Source of the DNA: Archangium lipolyticum
GTDB lineage: Bacteria; Myxococcota; Myxococcia; Myxococcales; Myxococcaceae
Direction of reading: 5' to 3'
Length of the DNA stretch: 64,000 nucleotides
Assembly (NCBI RefSeq): GCF_024623785.1
Contig: NZ_JANKBZ010000044.1
Coordinates: 1-64,000, forward strand
Numbering within the stretch: position 1 is the first letter of the stretch; the number at the start of each line of letters is the position of its first letter. Below the pieces are notes generated by a model. It was not told where the DNA came from and did no database searches. It saw only the letters and a program-made list of their open reading frames with translations. Below are positions 1 through 13,313 of the stretch, in pieces. Both the position numbers and the translations under genes were made by a program.

Positions 1-63
1 TTAAGCCCTCCAGAGCCGATGGTACTCCGCGGGAAACCGCGCGGGAGAGTAGGTCGCTGCCGG
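1..63 (+). rRNA. rrf: 5S ribosomal RNA, 3' end (partial)
   Basis: The first bases carry the conserved 3' portion of bacterial 5S rRNA: the GCCGATGGTACT helix at 15-26, the GGGAGAGTAGGTCGCTGCC terminus at 42-60 and the final CGG. The 5' part lies outside the window, so this is the tail of an rRNA operon read on the plus strand. A hairpin terminator follows within about ten bases. The exact mature 3' end is approximate. Confidence 0.9.
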
Positions 64-73
64 ATTTTTTTTG

Positions 74-114
74 AAGGCCCCGAGTCCTCACACCCCGTGA
101 GAACTCGGGGCCTT
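74..114 (+). terminator. rRNA operon terminator hairpin
   Basis: A 12-base arm at 74-85 (AAGGCCCCGAGT) pairs perfectly with 103-114. An inner CTCAC/GTGAG stem at 87-91 and 97-101 extends the hairpin. A run of T residues lies just before it (65-72). It sits directly after the 5S rRNA and is likely the intrinsic terminator of the rRNA operon. Confidence 0.85.
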
Positions 115-253
115 CGCCTTTGCGGGCCTTGCGTGCTCCGCACGAGACCAGGTTCGTGGCGCTTCCAGGCCCGCGAGGTCGGCCGCTCGCTCCCCTCCAG
201 CGTTCATGGCCCAAGTGGCTGGAACTCTTGGGGAATCCGCCTCCAGGTGCGGT

Positions 254-283
254 TTGACTCCCCGTTCGTGCTCCGACTAAAGT
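254..283 (+). promoter_or_regulatory. candidate sigma-70-type promoter of the kinase gene
   Basis: TTGACT at 254-259 is followed after 18 bases by TAAAGT at 278-283, about 78 bases upstream of the kinase start codon. This is a pattern match only. The rest of 115-360 holds no gene that I can support. Confidence 0.35.
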
Positions 284-360
284 CCCGGGTTCGTCCGGTT
301 TTCCCACCCACTGCTCCTCGGACGGCGCTGTGGCCCTCCGGGTGCGGGCGGATCCACGCA

Positions 361-3192
<2,832 letters not shown>

Positions 3193-3206
3193 TCACGCAT
3201 TCGTTG

Positions 3207-3264
3207 CCCTCTTCCCTTTGTTGGGTAAAGAGGGAGCTCCACCCGGGACCCCGACTCCCGGGTG
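3207..3264 (+). terminator. double hairpin after the kinase gene
   Basis: Two consecutive stems lie between the kinase stop and the next gene: CCCTCTT at 3207-3213 with AAGAGGG at 3228-3234, and CACCCGGGA at 3240-3248 with TCCCGGGTG at 3256-3264. The second is followed by a short T run. They probably separate the kinase transcript from the aminomutase genes. Confidence 0.6.
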
Positions 3265-3288
3265 CTGTTTCCATTAAGGTGGATCGCC

Positions 3289-4659
3289 ATGACGACGCCC
3301 ATCCGCGGCAAGGCCTCCTCGGCCGGCCCCGCGCAGCAGCCTTTCTCCTATCCGCTCCGCCGCGAGTTCGTGGAGCCCGACTGGCGGCGCCTGCCCGGCT
3401 ACAAGGACGTGACCCAGACCGATTGGGAGAGCTCCGTCTGGCAGCGCAAGCACACCGTCAAGAACCTCAAGGAGCTCAAGGCCGTCCTCGGCCACTTCCT
3501 GCCCGATGACCTCCTGGCCAGCCTCGAGCGCGATCAGCGCGAGCGGGCGACGATGTCCATCCTCGTCCCGCCCCAGATGATCAACACCATGGACGAGACG
3601 GACCTGTGGAACGACCCGGTCCGCCGTTACATGCTGCCCGCCTTCGATGACCGGCACCCCGAGTGGCCCAACCACCCCAAGGCCAGCCGCGACAGCCTCC
3701 ACGAGGCGGAGATGTGGGCCGTGGAAGGTCTCACCCACCGCTACCCCACCAAGGTGCTGGCGGAGATGCTCCCCACCTGCCCCCAGTACTGCGGCCACTG
3801 CACCCGTATGGACCTCGTCGGCAACGACGTCCCCCAGGTCCAGAAGCACCGCTTCCAGCTCGGGCAGAAGGAGCGCTACGAGCAGATGCTCGACTACCTG
3901 CGCCGCACGCCCACCGTCCGCGACGTGGTCGTCAGCGGCGGGGACATCGCCAACCTCCCCATCCAGGCCCTCGAGCCCTTCGTCAGCGCCCTGCTCGACA
4001 TCCCCAACATCCGGGACATCCGCCTGGCCAGCAAGGGCCTCATGGCCATCCCCCAGCACTTCCTCCAGGACTCCGTCCTCCAGGGGCTGGAGCGGCTCGC
4101 CAAGAAGGCCAATGAGCGCGGCGTGGACCTCGCCCTCCACACCCACGTCAACAACGCCCGCCAGCTCACCCCCCTCGTCGGCAAGGCCGTCCGCAAGCTG
4201 CTCGACATGGGCTTCCGCGACGTGCGCAACCAGGGCGTCCTGCTGCGCGGCGTGAACAGCACCCCCAAGGATCTCCTCGAGCTGTGCTTCACCCTGCTCG
4301 ATCACGCGAAGATCCTCCCGTACTACTTCTACATGTGCGACATGATCCCCAACTCGGAGCACTGGCGCCTCAGCGTGGCCGAGGCCCAGAAGCTCCAGCA
4401 CGACATCATGGGGTACATGCCCGGCTTCGCCACCCCACGCATCGTCTGCGACGTGCCCTTCGTCGGGAAGCGGTGGATCCACCAGGTCGCCGAGTACGAC
4501 CAGGTCCGCGGCATCTCGTACTGGACCAAGAACTACCGCACTGGCATCGAGGGCGATGACGCCGAGGCCCTCACCCGCAAGTACGAGTACTTCGACCCCA
4601 TCTACACGCTGCCCGAGGCCGGTCAGCAGTGGTGGCGCGAGCAGGCCAAGGCGGCGTGA
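3289..4659 (+). CDS. KamA-family radical SAM protein (divergent lysine 2,3-aminomutase paralogue)
   Basis: This 456-residue protein has the radical SAM cluster motif CX3CX2C at C164, C168 and C171. The surrounding sequence is of the lysine 2,3-aminomutase family (SAM and PLP dependent 1,2-amino migration). An Asp in a CDM motif and D388 in CDVPFVGK sit where KamA uses two Asp residues to hold the substrate amino group. The Gly-rich PLP-lysine loop of canonical KamA (GGGGK) is replaced by PFVGK, although the Lys (K394) is kept. Substrate may therefore differ from L-lysine. The start at 3289 is the ATG where the family-like N-terminus begins. Its stop overlaps the start of the second paralogue by one base, so the two are almost certainly co-translated and may act together. 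Confidence 0.85.
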   Translation: MTTPIRGKASSAGPAQQPFSYPLRREFVEPDWRRLPGYKDVTQTDWESSVWQRKHTVKNLKELKAVLGHFLPDDLLASLERDQRERATMSILVPPQMINTMDETDLWNDPVRRYMLPAFDDRHPEWPNHPKASRDSLHEAEMWAVEGLTHRYPTKVLAEMLPTCPQYCGHCTRMDLVGNDVPQVQKHRFQLGQKERYEQMLDYLRRTPTVRDVVVSGGDIANLPIQALEPFVSALLDIPNIRDIRLASKGLMAIPQHFLQDSVLQGLERLAKKANERGVDLALHTHVNNARQLTPLVGKAVRKLLDMGFRDVRNQGVLLRGVNSTPKDLLELCFTLLDHAKILPYYFYMCDMIPNSEHWRLSVAEAQKLQHDIMGYMPGFATPRIVCDVPFVGKRWIHQVAEYDQVRGISYWTKNYRTGIEGDDAEALTRKYEYFDPIYTLPEAGQQWWREQAKAA

Positions 4660-5870
4660 TGCTCCCCCCAGTGCCGCCCTCCAAGGGCGCTTCCGCGCGT
4701 CCGGCCTCCGAGGCCGGGCGCCGGGCCCTCTTTCCCGAGGCCACGGACACCGAGTGGGCCGACTGGCGCTGGCACCAGCGTCATGCCGTTCGCAACCTCG
4801 CCCAGCTGGAGAAGTACGTCCCCCTCACGCCCGACGAGCGCGCCGGCGTGCAGGAGACCTCCTCCCTGTTCCGCATCGGCATCAGCCCCTACTACCTGTC
4901 CCTCATCGACAGGGAGCACCCGCTCTGCCCCATCCGGATGCAGTCCATCCCCGTGCGCGCCGAGGCCCGCATCCGCCCCGGTGAGCTCGAGGACCCCCTC
5001 GGCGAGGACAAGACCCGCCCCGAGGAGGCCATCGTCCACAAGTACCCGGACCGCGTGCTCTTCCTCGCGCTCGACACCTGCTCCGTCTACTGCCGCCACT
5101 GCACCCGCCGCCGCATCACCAAGGGCGGCGAGGCCGAGCTCTCCAAGGAGCAGATGCGCCGCGGCCTCGACTACATCCGCCGTCACCCCGAGGTCCGTGA
5201 CGTCCTCATCTCCGGCGGAGATCCGTTCCTCCTCTCCGAGGAGCGGCTCGAGGAGCTGCTCGCCCCCCTCCACGAGATTCCCCACGTGGAGATGGTCCGC
5301 ATCGGCACCCGCGTGCCCGTGTGTCTGCCCATGCGCGTCACCGACTCGCTGGCCCGACTCCTGCGCCGCTACGCCCCCGTCTACGTCGTCACCCACTTCA
5401 ACCACCCCAAGGAAGTCACTCCCGAGGCCCGTGAGGCTTGTGAGCGGCTCGTGGACCACGGCGTCCCCGTCGAGAACCAGGCCGTCCTCATGCGCCGGCT
5501 CAACTCGGATGCCCGCATCATCAAGGAGCTCTCCCACTCCCTGCTGCGCATCCGCGTCCGCCCCTACTACCTCCACCAGATGGACGTCGCCCAGGGCTGC
5601 GAGCACCTGCGCACCCCCATCTCCAAGGGCATGGAGATCCTCCAGCAGCTCCGCGGCCACACCACCGGCCTCGCCGTTCCCCACCTCGCCGTCGACCTGC
5701 CCGGCGGCGGTGGCAAGGTGACCCTCCAACCCGACTACGTCCTCGAGCGCGGCGAGCACGAGACCCTCTTCCGCAACTACAAGGGCGAGCGCTACGTCTA
5801 CCCCGAGCCGGAAGAGACCGACTGCTCCTGCCCCTACGACTCCGTCTGGCAGCAGCGCCGCTGGGGGTAG
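4659..5870 (+). CDS. kamA: L-lysine 2,3-aminomutase (KamA)
   Basis: This is a 403-residue radical SAM/PLP enzyme close in length and layout to clostridial KamA (about 416). The cluster motif CSVYCRHC has C141, C145 and C148. The PLP-binding loop is intact, with K353 in LPGGGGK, and D346 plus the Asp in the HQMDVAQG segment match the two substrate-binding Asp residues of lysine 2,3-aminomutase. The expected reaction is L-lysine to L-beta-lysine. In other bacteria this feeds lysine fermentation, osmolyte synthesis or natural products; which applies here is not shown by the sequence. The ATG overlaps the TGA of the upstream paralogue. The gene ends ten bases before a convergent gene. Confidence 0.88.
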   Translation: MLPPVPPSKGASARPASEAGRRALFPEATDTEWADWRWHQRHAVRNLAQLEKYVPLTPDERAGVQETSSLFRIGISPYYLSLIDREHPLCPIRMQSIPVRAEARIRPGELEDPLGEDKTRPEEAIVHKYPDRVLFLALDTCSVYCRHCTRRRITKGGEAELSKEQMRRGLDYIRRHPEVRDVLISGGDPFLLSEERLEELLAPLHEIPHVEMVRIGTRVPVCLPMRVTDSLARLLRRYAPVYVVTHFNHPKEVTPEAREACERLVDHGVPVENQAVLMRRLNSDARIIKELSHSLLRIRVRPYYLHQMDVAQGCEHLRTPISKGMEILQQLRGHTTGLAVPHLAVDLPGGGGKVTLQPDYVLERGEHETLFRNYKGERYVYPEPEETDCSCPYDSVWQQRRWG

Positions 5871-5880
5871 GGCTCCCGCC

Positions 5881-6426
5881 TCACTGCTCCCCGGACGGCA
5901 TCTCCACCGTCGGCAGGGTCTCCGAGCCCAGCTCTCCCTCTCCCGCGGGAAGTCCCATCTCCACCTCCACCACGGGCGGCGCTCCCTCCTGCTCCTCCAG
6001 CATCACCGGGTTCTCCTCGTTGATGCCCTGCTGGATCTGGATCTCCTCCGTCCCGTTGCCCTCGGTCTTCGCCGCCGCCGCCGCCGCCTTCTCCTTCGCC
6101 TCCAGGCCCTTCTCCGCCGCCTCCACCGCCTCGTTCCCCTTCGGCCCCATCCTCGCCGTCTGTCGCGCGTAGTCCTTCGCCGACACCCCGTGCTTCTCCA
6201 TCACTCCGCGCGCCGCCTCCTGCTGCTCGCGGATGATCTGCCGGCGCTCCTCCGTGCTCAGCTCCGACGGCTTCTTGTTGCCGTACGCCGCGTTCACCTT
6301 GTCCATCGCCGCCTTCTCGTCCCTCCGGATCCGCGCCATCTGCTCGGGCGTGAGATCCTCCGCGAGCACAAGGCTCGGCACGGTGAGCCAGGTCGACAGC
6401 ATCAGCATGGACAGACGGCGGGTCAT
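5881..6426 (-). CDS. secreted hypothetical protein, Lys/Ala/Glu rich
   Basis: This is a 181-residue protein of unknown function. Residues 1-21 form a signal peptide (MTRRLSML, then a hydrophobic stretch ending LVLA before EDL). The middle is charged and helix-prone with an alanine run around residue 120, and the C-terminal third is acidic with Glu, Pro and Gly. The start at 6426 is chosen because it begins the signal peptide; an upstream in-frame ATG would add 19 unlikely residues. It converges on kamA. I recognise no family. Confidence 0.7.
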   Translation of the reverse strand: MTRRLSMLMLSTWLTVPSLVLAEDLTPEQMARIRRDEKAAMDKVNAAYGNKKPSELSTEERRQIIREQQEAARGVMEKHGVSAKDYARQTARMGPKGNEAVEAAEKGLEAKEKAAAAAAKTEGNGTEEIQIQQGINEENPVMLEEQEGAPPVVEVEMGLPAGEGELGSETLPTVEMPSGEQ

Positions 6427-6496
6427 GGGGACTCCTGGATGGGCCTCGGTATCGTACGGGACTGCGGGGGGTCGTGGGTACAACCCGGGGGTCCTA

Positions 6497-6531
6497 TACC
6501 CTCACCCCGTCCCTCTCCCAGAGGGAGAGGG
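6497..6531 (-). repeat. dispersed palindromic element, copy 1
   Basis: A 9-base stem CCCTCTCCC (6511-6519) and GGGAGAGGG (6523-6531) with an AGA loop is preceded on the plus strand by TACCCTCACCCC. On the minus strand this reads stem first, then the GGGGTGAGGGTA tail. It lies 11 bases after the stop of the minus-strand lipoprotein gene. Four other copies are at 17106, 27648, 41712 and 51621. Confidence 0.85.
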
Positions 6532-6542
6532 GGTGGAGTGGC

Positions 6543-6869
6543 TCAGCGCTCCCGGCAGCGCGTGCAGCTGTCCGTTCCCTCCGCGCAGCTCTCCCTCGCC
6601 TGCACGCACCTCCGCGGCAGATCCGTTCGATCCGGATGCTCCGCCACCAGCTTGCAGAGGTTCTCCGCTATCTCGCACGTCCTCGTGCTCAGCGTGCATC
6701 GGTCGTCACAGGAGAGGTCTCCCTCCGTTCCCCTCGACCGTAGCTCCTCGAGTTGCGCCTCGTAGGTGGTGATCTGTTCGTCGTCCGAACCCGCTACCCG
6801 GGGTTCCACCACCTGCTTGTGACATCCCACGACGGCCAGCATCAGCAGGGCAAGGCTCGCAGCGCGCAT
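6543..6869 (-). CDS. small cysteine-rich lipoprotein
   Basis: This is a 108-residue protein with a lipoprotein signal (LAVVGC, lipidated Cys at about residue 16), so it is probably membrane anchored on the periplasmic side. After a charged helix it has eight further Cys residues in the C-terminal half (including CDDRC, TC, LC, RC, SC and CTRC), which could form four disulphides or bind metal. The family is not recognised. Similar small Cys-rich lipoproteins are common in myxobacteria (general impression). It lies between a secreted hypothetical gene and the sigma-like gene, all on the minus strand. Confidence 0.7.
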   Translation of the reverse strand: MRAASLALLMLAVVGCHKQVVEPRVAGSDDEQITTYEAQLEELRSRGTEGDLSCDDRCTLSTRTCEIAENLCKLVAEHPDRTDLPRRCVQARESCAEGTDSCTRCRER

Positions 6870-6910
6870 GTGTCTCCCTTACGCGCGGCCGCTCGCTCCG
6901 TCCAGGGTCC

Positions 6911-7495
6911 TCAGCGCTCCCGGGGCCGGGTCTGGCCTGGGCGCTCCGGAGGCTCCTCGGCCCGGTTGCAGTACATGTACGCCGTCAACCCCAGCAGGGC
7001 CAGCACCGCCAGCTTCCTCAGCCAGTCCTCCCTCTGGCGCTTCGGAGACGTCTCCTCCTCTCGCTCGGTGGTCTCGAGCACCACCGCCACCTCCCCACCC
7101 AGTGCTCGTAATCTCCGGCACAGCGCCACCGTCTCCCCCAGCGCCGCGGGCACCACCACCGTTTCACGCTCCAGTGCCTCGGTGAGCGTTCGCGCCCAGA
7201 CGTCCTCCTCCGCGTCGTTCTCCGGTGGACGGCAGGGGAGGGCCATTGCATCCGTCAGCGCCAACCCCCCCCTCAGCAGGTGCACGGAGAAGGCTTCCCG
7301 GGAGATGCCGTAGAAGGCCGCGCTCTCTTCCTGCGTGCGGCCCTGGACCAGCCGCGTCACGAGGAAGGCGGCCTGACGGTAGGGCAGCGCTCGCAGCGCG
7401 GTGCCGAGCTCGGCGGCCGTCAGCCGGGAAATGTCGGGGGCAGGGGACACGGGGGCGGCATTCTCCGTCATCCGCCGGCCGATTTCTTGAGCCAT
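6911..7495 (-). CDS. membrane-anchored protein with sigma-70 region 4-like HTH
   Basis: This is a 194-residue protein. Residues about 28-72 resemble sigma-70 region 4: an LPYRQAAFLVTRL helix followed by TQEESAAFYGISREAFSVHL, the usual helix-turn-helix pattern. There is no region 2. A charged middle region leads to one membrane segment (about 160-176, KLAVLALLGLTAYMYC) and a short Arg/Pro-rich tail. This makes it neither a normal ECF sigma factor nor a standard anti-sigma factor; a tethered regulator is possible. The second ATG at 7495 is chosen because a GGGGGGG ribosome-binding stretch sits six bases before it. It is divergent from the SpoIID gene, only 26 bases away, so the promoters must overlap. 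Confidence 0.7.
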   Translation of the reverse strand: MAQEIGRRMTENAAPVSPAPDISRLTAAELGTALRALPYRQAAFLVTRLVQGRTQEESAAFYGISREAFSVHLLRGGLALTDAMALPCRPPENDAEEDVWARTLTEALERETVVVPAALGETVALCRRLRALGGEVAVVLETTEREEETSPKRQREDWLRKLAVLALLGLTAYMYCNRAEEPPERPGQTRPRER

Positions 7496-7521
7496 GAGCA
7501 TCCCCCCCTACACTTGCCCTC

Positions 7522-8631
7522 ATGTCGCGACCTGTTGCACTGCTGCTGCTCTTGCTCGCGCCTCTCCAGGCGCTCGCCGTGGAGACGATGCGCATCGCCA
7601 TGGGCGACTCCCACGGAGAGGTGCGCGTGAGTGGCCGGGGCCTGTCCTTCGGCCCCGATACCGAGGACGCCCGCTTCTCCCCGCTCAACCAGGAGGGCGT
7701 CATCGTGCGGCGCCGTGGCTCCCGTCTGGAGCTCAATGGGGCACCCGTCATGGGCAACGCGGTGCGCTTCCGCGCGGGCGGCGCGGACTCGGACGACGCG
7801 GGCGTGCCCGGCTCCTCCCCCCTGCGCGCGGGCGACATGCAGGTCCGCGGCGACGTGGTGGTGCGCCTCTACAAGGACGGGCTCCAGCTCATCAACGTCA
7901 TCCCGCTCGAGGACTACCTCACCGCCGTGCTCGGCAGTGAGATGCCCGTCTCCTTCCCTCCGGAGGCCCTCAAGGCCCAGGCCGTCGCCGCTCGCACCTA
8001 CGCCCTCCAGAAGAAGCTCGAGACCTACGGCAGCCCCTTCCACATGGGCAGCAGCGTGCTCCACCAGGTCTACGGCGGCGTCAACCGCGAGGACCCGCGC
8101 ACCCGCGCCGCCGTGGAGGCCACCCGCGGCGAGGTGCTCACCTACGAGCTCGCCCCCATCGAGGCCTACTTCCATGCCTCCTGCGGCGGCCGCACCGAGA
8201 CCGGCCAGGATGCCCTCCAGCGAGACCTCCCCTACCTCCAGGCCGTGGACTGCCCGTGTGGCCGGCTGCCCGCCAGCCGCTGGAGCGCCACCGTCTCCGA
8301 CTCCGAGCTGCATTCCGCCCTTGGCCAGTCCACCGAGGGCTTTCGCGTCACCTCCCGTACCCCTACCCGCCGGGTGAACCGGGTCGCCACCTCGGGCGGC
8401 GCCTCGCTCGATGGGGCGGCCTTCCGGCGCAAGCTCGGCTACACGAAGCTCAAGAGCCTGGAGTTCGACGTGGAGCGCACCTCGGGCGGCTGGCACTTCA
8501 ACGGCCGTGGCTACGGCCATGGCGCGGGCCTCTGCCAGTGGGGCGCCAAGGCGCTCGCGGACCAGGGCCTCTCCTACCGCGACATCCTCCTGCACTACTA
8601 CCCGGGGACCGAGCTCCAGCAGCTCTACTGA
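7522..8631 (+). CDS. SpoIID/LytB domain protein
   Basis: This is a 369-residue exported protein with a signal peptide at about 1-19. A SpoIID/LytB domain covers the C-terminal two thirds: LEDYLTAVLGSEM, then PPEALKAQAVAARTYAL, the YFHASCGG segment and the final GYGHGAGLCQWGAKALA block, all family hallmarks. SpoIID is a lytic transglycosylase acting on denuded glycan, and LytB enhances amidase activity, so a role in peptidoglycan remodelling is likely. Myxobacteria form spores by another route, so the name does not imply endospores. No Shine-Dalgarno sequence precedes the ATG; a TTGAGC/TACACT promoter-like pair ends about 7 bases upstream, which would give a leaderless message. Confidence 0.88.
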   Translation: MSRPVALLLLLLAPLQALAVETMRIAMGDSHGEVRVSGRGLSFGPDTEDARFSPLNQEGVIVRRRGSRLELNGAPVMGNAVRFRAGGADSDDAGVPGSSPLRAGDMQVRGDVVVRLYKDGLQLINVIPLEDYLTAVLGSEMPVSFPPEALKAQAVAARTYALQKKLETYGSPFHMGSSVLHQVYGGVNREDPRTRAAVEATRGEVLTYELAPIEAYFHASCGGRTETGQDALQRDLPYLQAVDCPCGRLPASRWSATVSDSELHSALGQSTEGFRVTSRTPTRRVNRVATSGGASLDGAAFRRKLGYTKLKSLEFDVERTSGGWHFNGRGYGHGAGLCQWGAKALADQGLSYRDILLHYYPGTELQQLY

Positions 8632-8679
8632 CACATCCCGTTTCGTCGCGGCGTCCGGGCTGTTACAAGCCCCTCCTCC

Positions 8680-10963
<2,284 letters not shown>

Positions 10964-11178
10964 CCCCCGGCGGCCATCCAGACGGCCGGTCCCCTCGGGA
11001 GGGCGCGTCCAGGAGGTGGGCGGGCGGGCATGACGCACCTCGGAAAGGCCCGACCCTCCTCGCCGTTCACTTGCCCGGGGTGTGCGCCTGCTGCTAAGAG
11101 GCCCACCTTTCCGGCTTATCCGTTGTCCGCTGGTGGACGACGGAGGGGCCGAACCCCTTCCAAGCAACGAGGCCGTTT

Positions 11179-11523
11179 GTGGCAGACAGCTTTCTGATCC
11201 TCGCCCAGGCAGCGGGCGGACCCGGCGGGATGATGAACATCGTCTTCATCATCGGCCTGTTCGCCATCATGTATTTCGTGATGATTCGCCCCCAGCAGAA
11301 GCAGATGAAGGCGCACCGCGAGCTGCTCTCCGGGCTGAAGAAGGGTGATGAGGTCATCACCCAGGGTGGAATCATCGGGCGCATCCAGGTCGTCTCCGAG
11401 CGCGAGGTGACGCTCGAGGTGGCCACCGGGGTACGCATCCGCGTGCTCAAGTCGTCCGTGGCGGGCAGGTTCGCGGTGAGCGAGCCGGCCGCCAAGACCG
11501 AAGAGAAGAAGGAGGAGAAGTAA
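11179..11523 (+). CDS. yajC: Sec translocon accessory subunit YajC
   Basis: This is a 114-residue inner-membrane protein with a single membrane helix (MMNIVFIIGLFAIMYFVMI), then the family hallmark RPQQKQMK and a small cytoplasmic domain (LKKGDEVITQGGIIGRI). The C-terminus is Lys/Glu rich. YajC binds SecDF at the Sec channel. The start is GTG at 11179. The stop TAA shares its last A with the ATG of secD, so the two are translationally coupled. Confidence 0.95.
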   Translation: MADSFLILAQAAGGPGGMMNIVFIIGLFAIMYFVMIRPQQKQMKAHRELLSGLKKGDEVITQGGIIGRIQVVSEREVTLEVATGVRIRVLKSSVAGRFAVSEPAAKTEEKKEEK

Positions 11524-13292
11524 TGGACCGCGGCTGGTACTGGAGGTTGGGCCTGGTCATCGGCGTGACGCTGCTGACCGTGTGGTTCCTGATCCCCTCC
11601 TATTATTCGATGTTCGTGCTCGACAAGAGCGAGCGCAACAACCTGGCGCTGCTCGAGGAGCGCCTGCCCAAGTGGGCTCCCCCCGCGAAGTACCGCATCA
11701 ACCTGGGGCTGGACCTGCAGGGCGGCATCCACATGGTGATGCGGGTGGACACCAATACGGCGCTCCAGAAGCGGACCGAGCGCCGGGGTGATCAGATCGC
11801 CCGCTACATCAACGACAAGCAGCTGGGCCAGGTGTCCGTGGATACGGATCCCCAGGCGCTCCAGCTCACGCTGACGGCGCAGGATCCGGCCACCATGGAC
11901 GCCATCGAGAAGGAGGTGCTCGCCACCTTCACCGACTTCGTCCGGGTGGGGCGTGACGGGGCGAAGCTGACGCTCGCTCCCGACGAGGGCCAGGTGAACC
12001 GCTTCCGCGAGGAGTCGGTGGACCAGGCGATGCTCGTCATCCGCCGCCGCATCGACAAGTGGGGCGTGGCCGAGGTGGACGTGCGCAAGCTGGGCACCGA
12101 CGCCATCCAGATCTCCCTGCCGGGCCGCAATGATCCCGAGCAGGCCAAGGAGCTGGTGGGCACCACGGCGCAGCTCGAGTTCCGCATGGTGGACGACACC
12201 ACCGACTTCTTCGGGCAGGTCATCCAGCAGAATCCTCCTCCGGAGGGCAGCAACATCACGCTGACCAACACCGAGGGCTTCCCGCAGCTGCAGGGCCCCG
12301 ACCGCGAGGCGCTGCTGGCCTACTTCAAGGACAAGACGCCCGAGAACCGCGAGGTCCTGCTCGAGTGCGTGCCCAGCGCGACGAAGAAGGGCGTGTGCGA
12401 CAGCTACCGCACCTTCCTGGTGGAGAAGGAAGTGCCGCTGACGGGCGAGAGCCTGACGGGCGCGGATGCCTCGCTCAGCCAGCTCAACGAGCCGGAGGTG
12501 AACGTCAGCTTCGACGCGGCCGGCGCGCGCGAGTTCGAGCAGCTCACCGAGAAGGGCACGGGCCGGCGCATGGCGATCGTGCTGGACGACTACGTGCAGT
12601 CGGCGCCGCGCATCAACGAGCGCATCGGCGGTGGCCGGGCCCGCATCACCATGGGCCGCGCGGGTGGCCGTCCCCTGCAGGAGTGGCTGTCGGACGCGCA
12701 GACGCTGGCGCTGGCCCTCAAGGCGGGCGCGCTGCCGGCGCCGGTGACCACCGGTGAGATCCGCCAGGTGGGCGCCTCGCTGGGCGACGAGCTCATCCGC
12801 AAGGGCAGCCTGGCCGCGGCGCTGGGCGTGCTGTGCGTCATCGCCTTCATGGCCTTCTACTACAAGGGCGCCGGCATCATCGCGGACGTGGCGCTGCTGC
12901 TCAACGGCCTGCTCATCCTGGGCGGTCTGGCGCTCTTCAACGCGACGCTCACGCTGCCGGGCCTCGCCGGCTTCGTGCTGACGCTGGGAGTCGCGGTGGA
13001 CGCCAACGTGCTCATCAACGAGCGCATCCGCGAGGAGCTCGGCCACGGCAAGACGGCTCGCGCCGCGGTGGACCAGGGCTACGACCGCGCCTTCTGGACC
13101 ATCTTCGACGCGCACGTCACCGCGCTCATCGCCGGCTTCATCCTCTTCTTCACGGGGACGGGTCCGATTCGCGGGTTCGCCACCACGCTCATCATCGGCC
13201 TGCTGGCCTCGCTCTTCACGTCCATCCTCGTGACGCGCGTGATGATGACCTACTTCGTCCACGGCCGTAACGCGCAGACGGTGTCCGTCTAA
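11523..13292 (+). CDS. secD: protein translocase subunit SecD
   Basis: SecD uses the proton gradient to help pull exported proteins through SecYEG. The 589-residue protein has an N-terminal membrane helix, the LGLDLQGGIHMVM motif, a large periplasmic domain, and five C-terminal membrane helices including the AVDANVLINERIREEL motif. Length and domain order are normal for proteobacterial SecD. It overlaps yajC by one base and lies 21 bases before secF. Confidence 0.97.
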   Translation: MDRGWYWRLGLVIGVTLLTVWFLIPSYYSMFVLDKSERNNLALLEERLPKWAPPAKYRINLGLDLQGGIHMVMRVDTNTALQKRTERRGDQIARYINDKQLGQVSVDTDPQALQLTLTAQDPATMDAIEKEVLATFTDFVRVGRDGAKLTLAPDEGQVNRFREESVDQAMLVIRRRIDKWGVAEVDVRKLGTDAIQISLPGRNDPEQAKELVGTTAQLEFRMVDDTTDFFGQVIQQNPPPEGSNITLTNTEGFPQLQGPDREALLAYFKDKTPENREVLLECVPSATKKGVCDSYRTFLVEKEVPLTGESLTGADASLSQLNEPEVNVSFDAAGAREFEQLTEKGTGRRMAIVLDDYVQSAPRINERIGGGRARITMGRAGGRPLQEWLSDAQTLALALKAGALPAPVTTGEIRQVGASLGDELIRKGSLAAALGVLCVIAFMAFYYKGAGIIADVALLLNGLLILGGLALFNATLTLPGLAGFVLTLGVAVDANVLINERIREELGHGKTARAAVDQGYDRAFWTIFDAHVTALIAGFILFFTGTGPIRGFATTLIIGLLASLFTSILVTRVMMTYFVHGRNAQTVSV

Positions 13293-13313
13293 GCAGGCCC
13301 CAGGGGAACGCAG

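Noticed and set aside
19-360. N-terminal extension of the kinase frame
   Set aside because: It would begin inside the 5S rRNA and cross its terminator. The kinase fold begins at the ATG at 361.
10967-10989. CCGGC/GCCGG stem after tgt
   Set aside because: A five-base GC stem is expected by chance at this GC content and lacks a T run.
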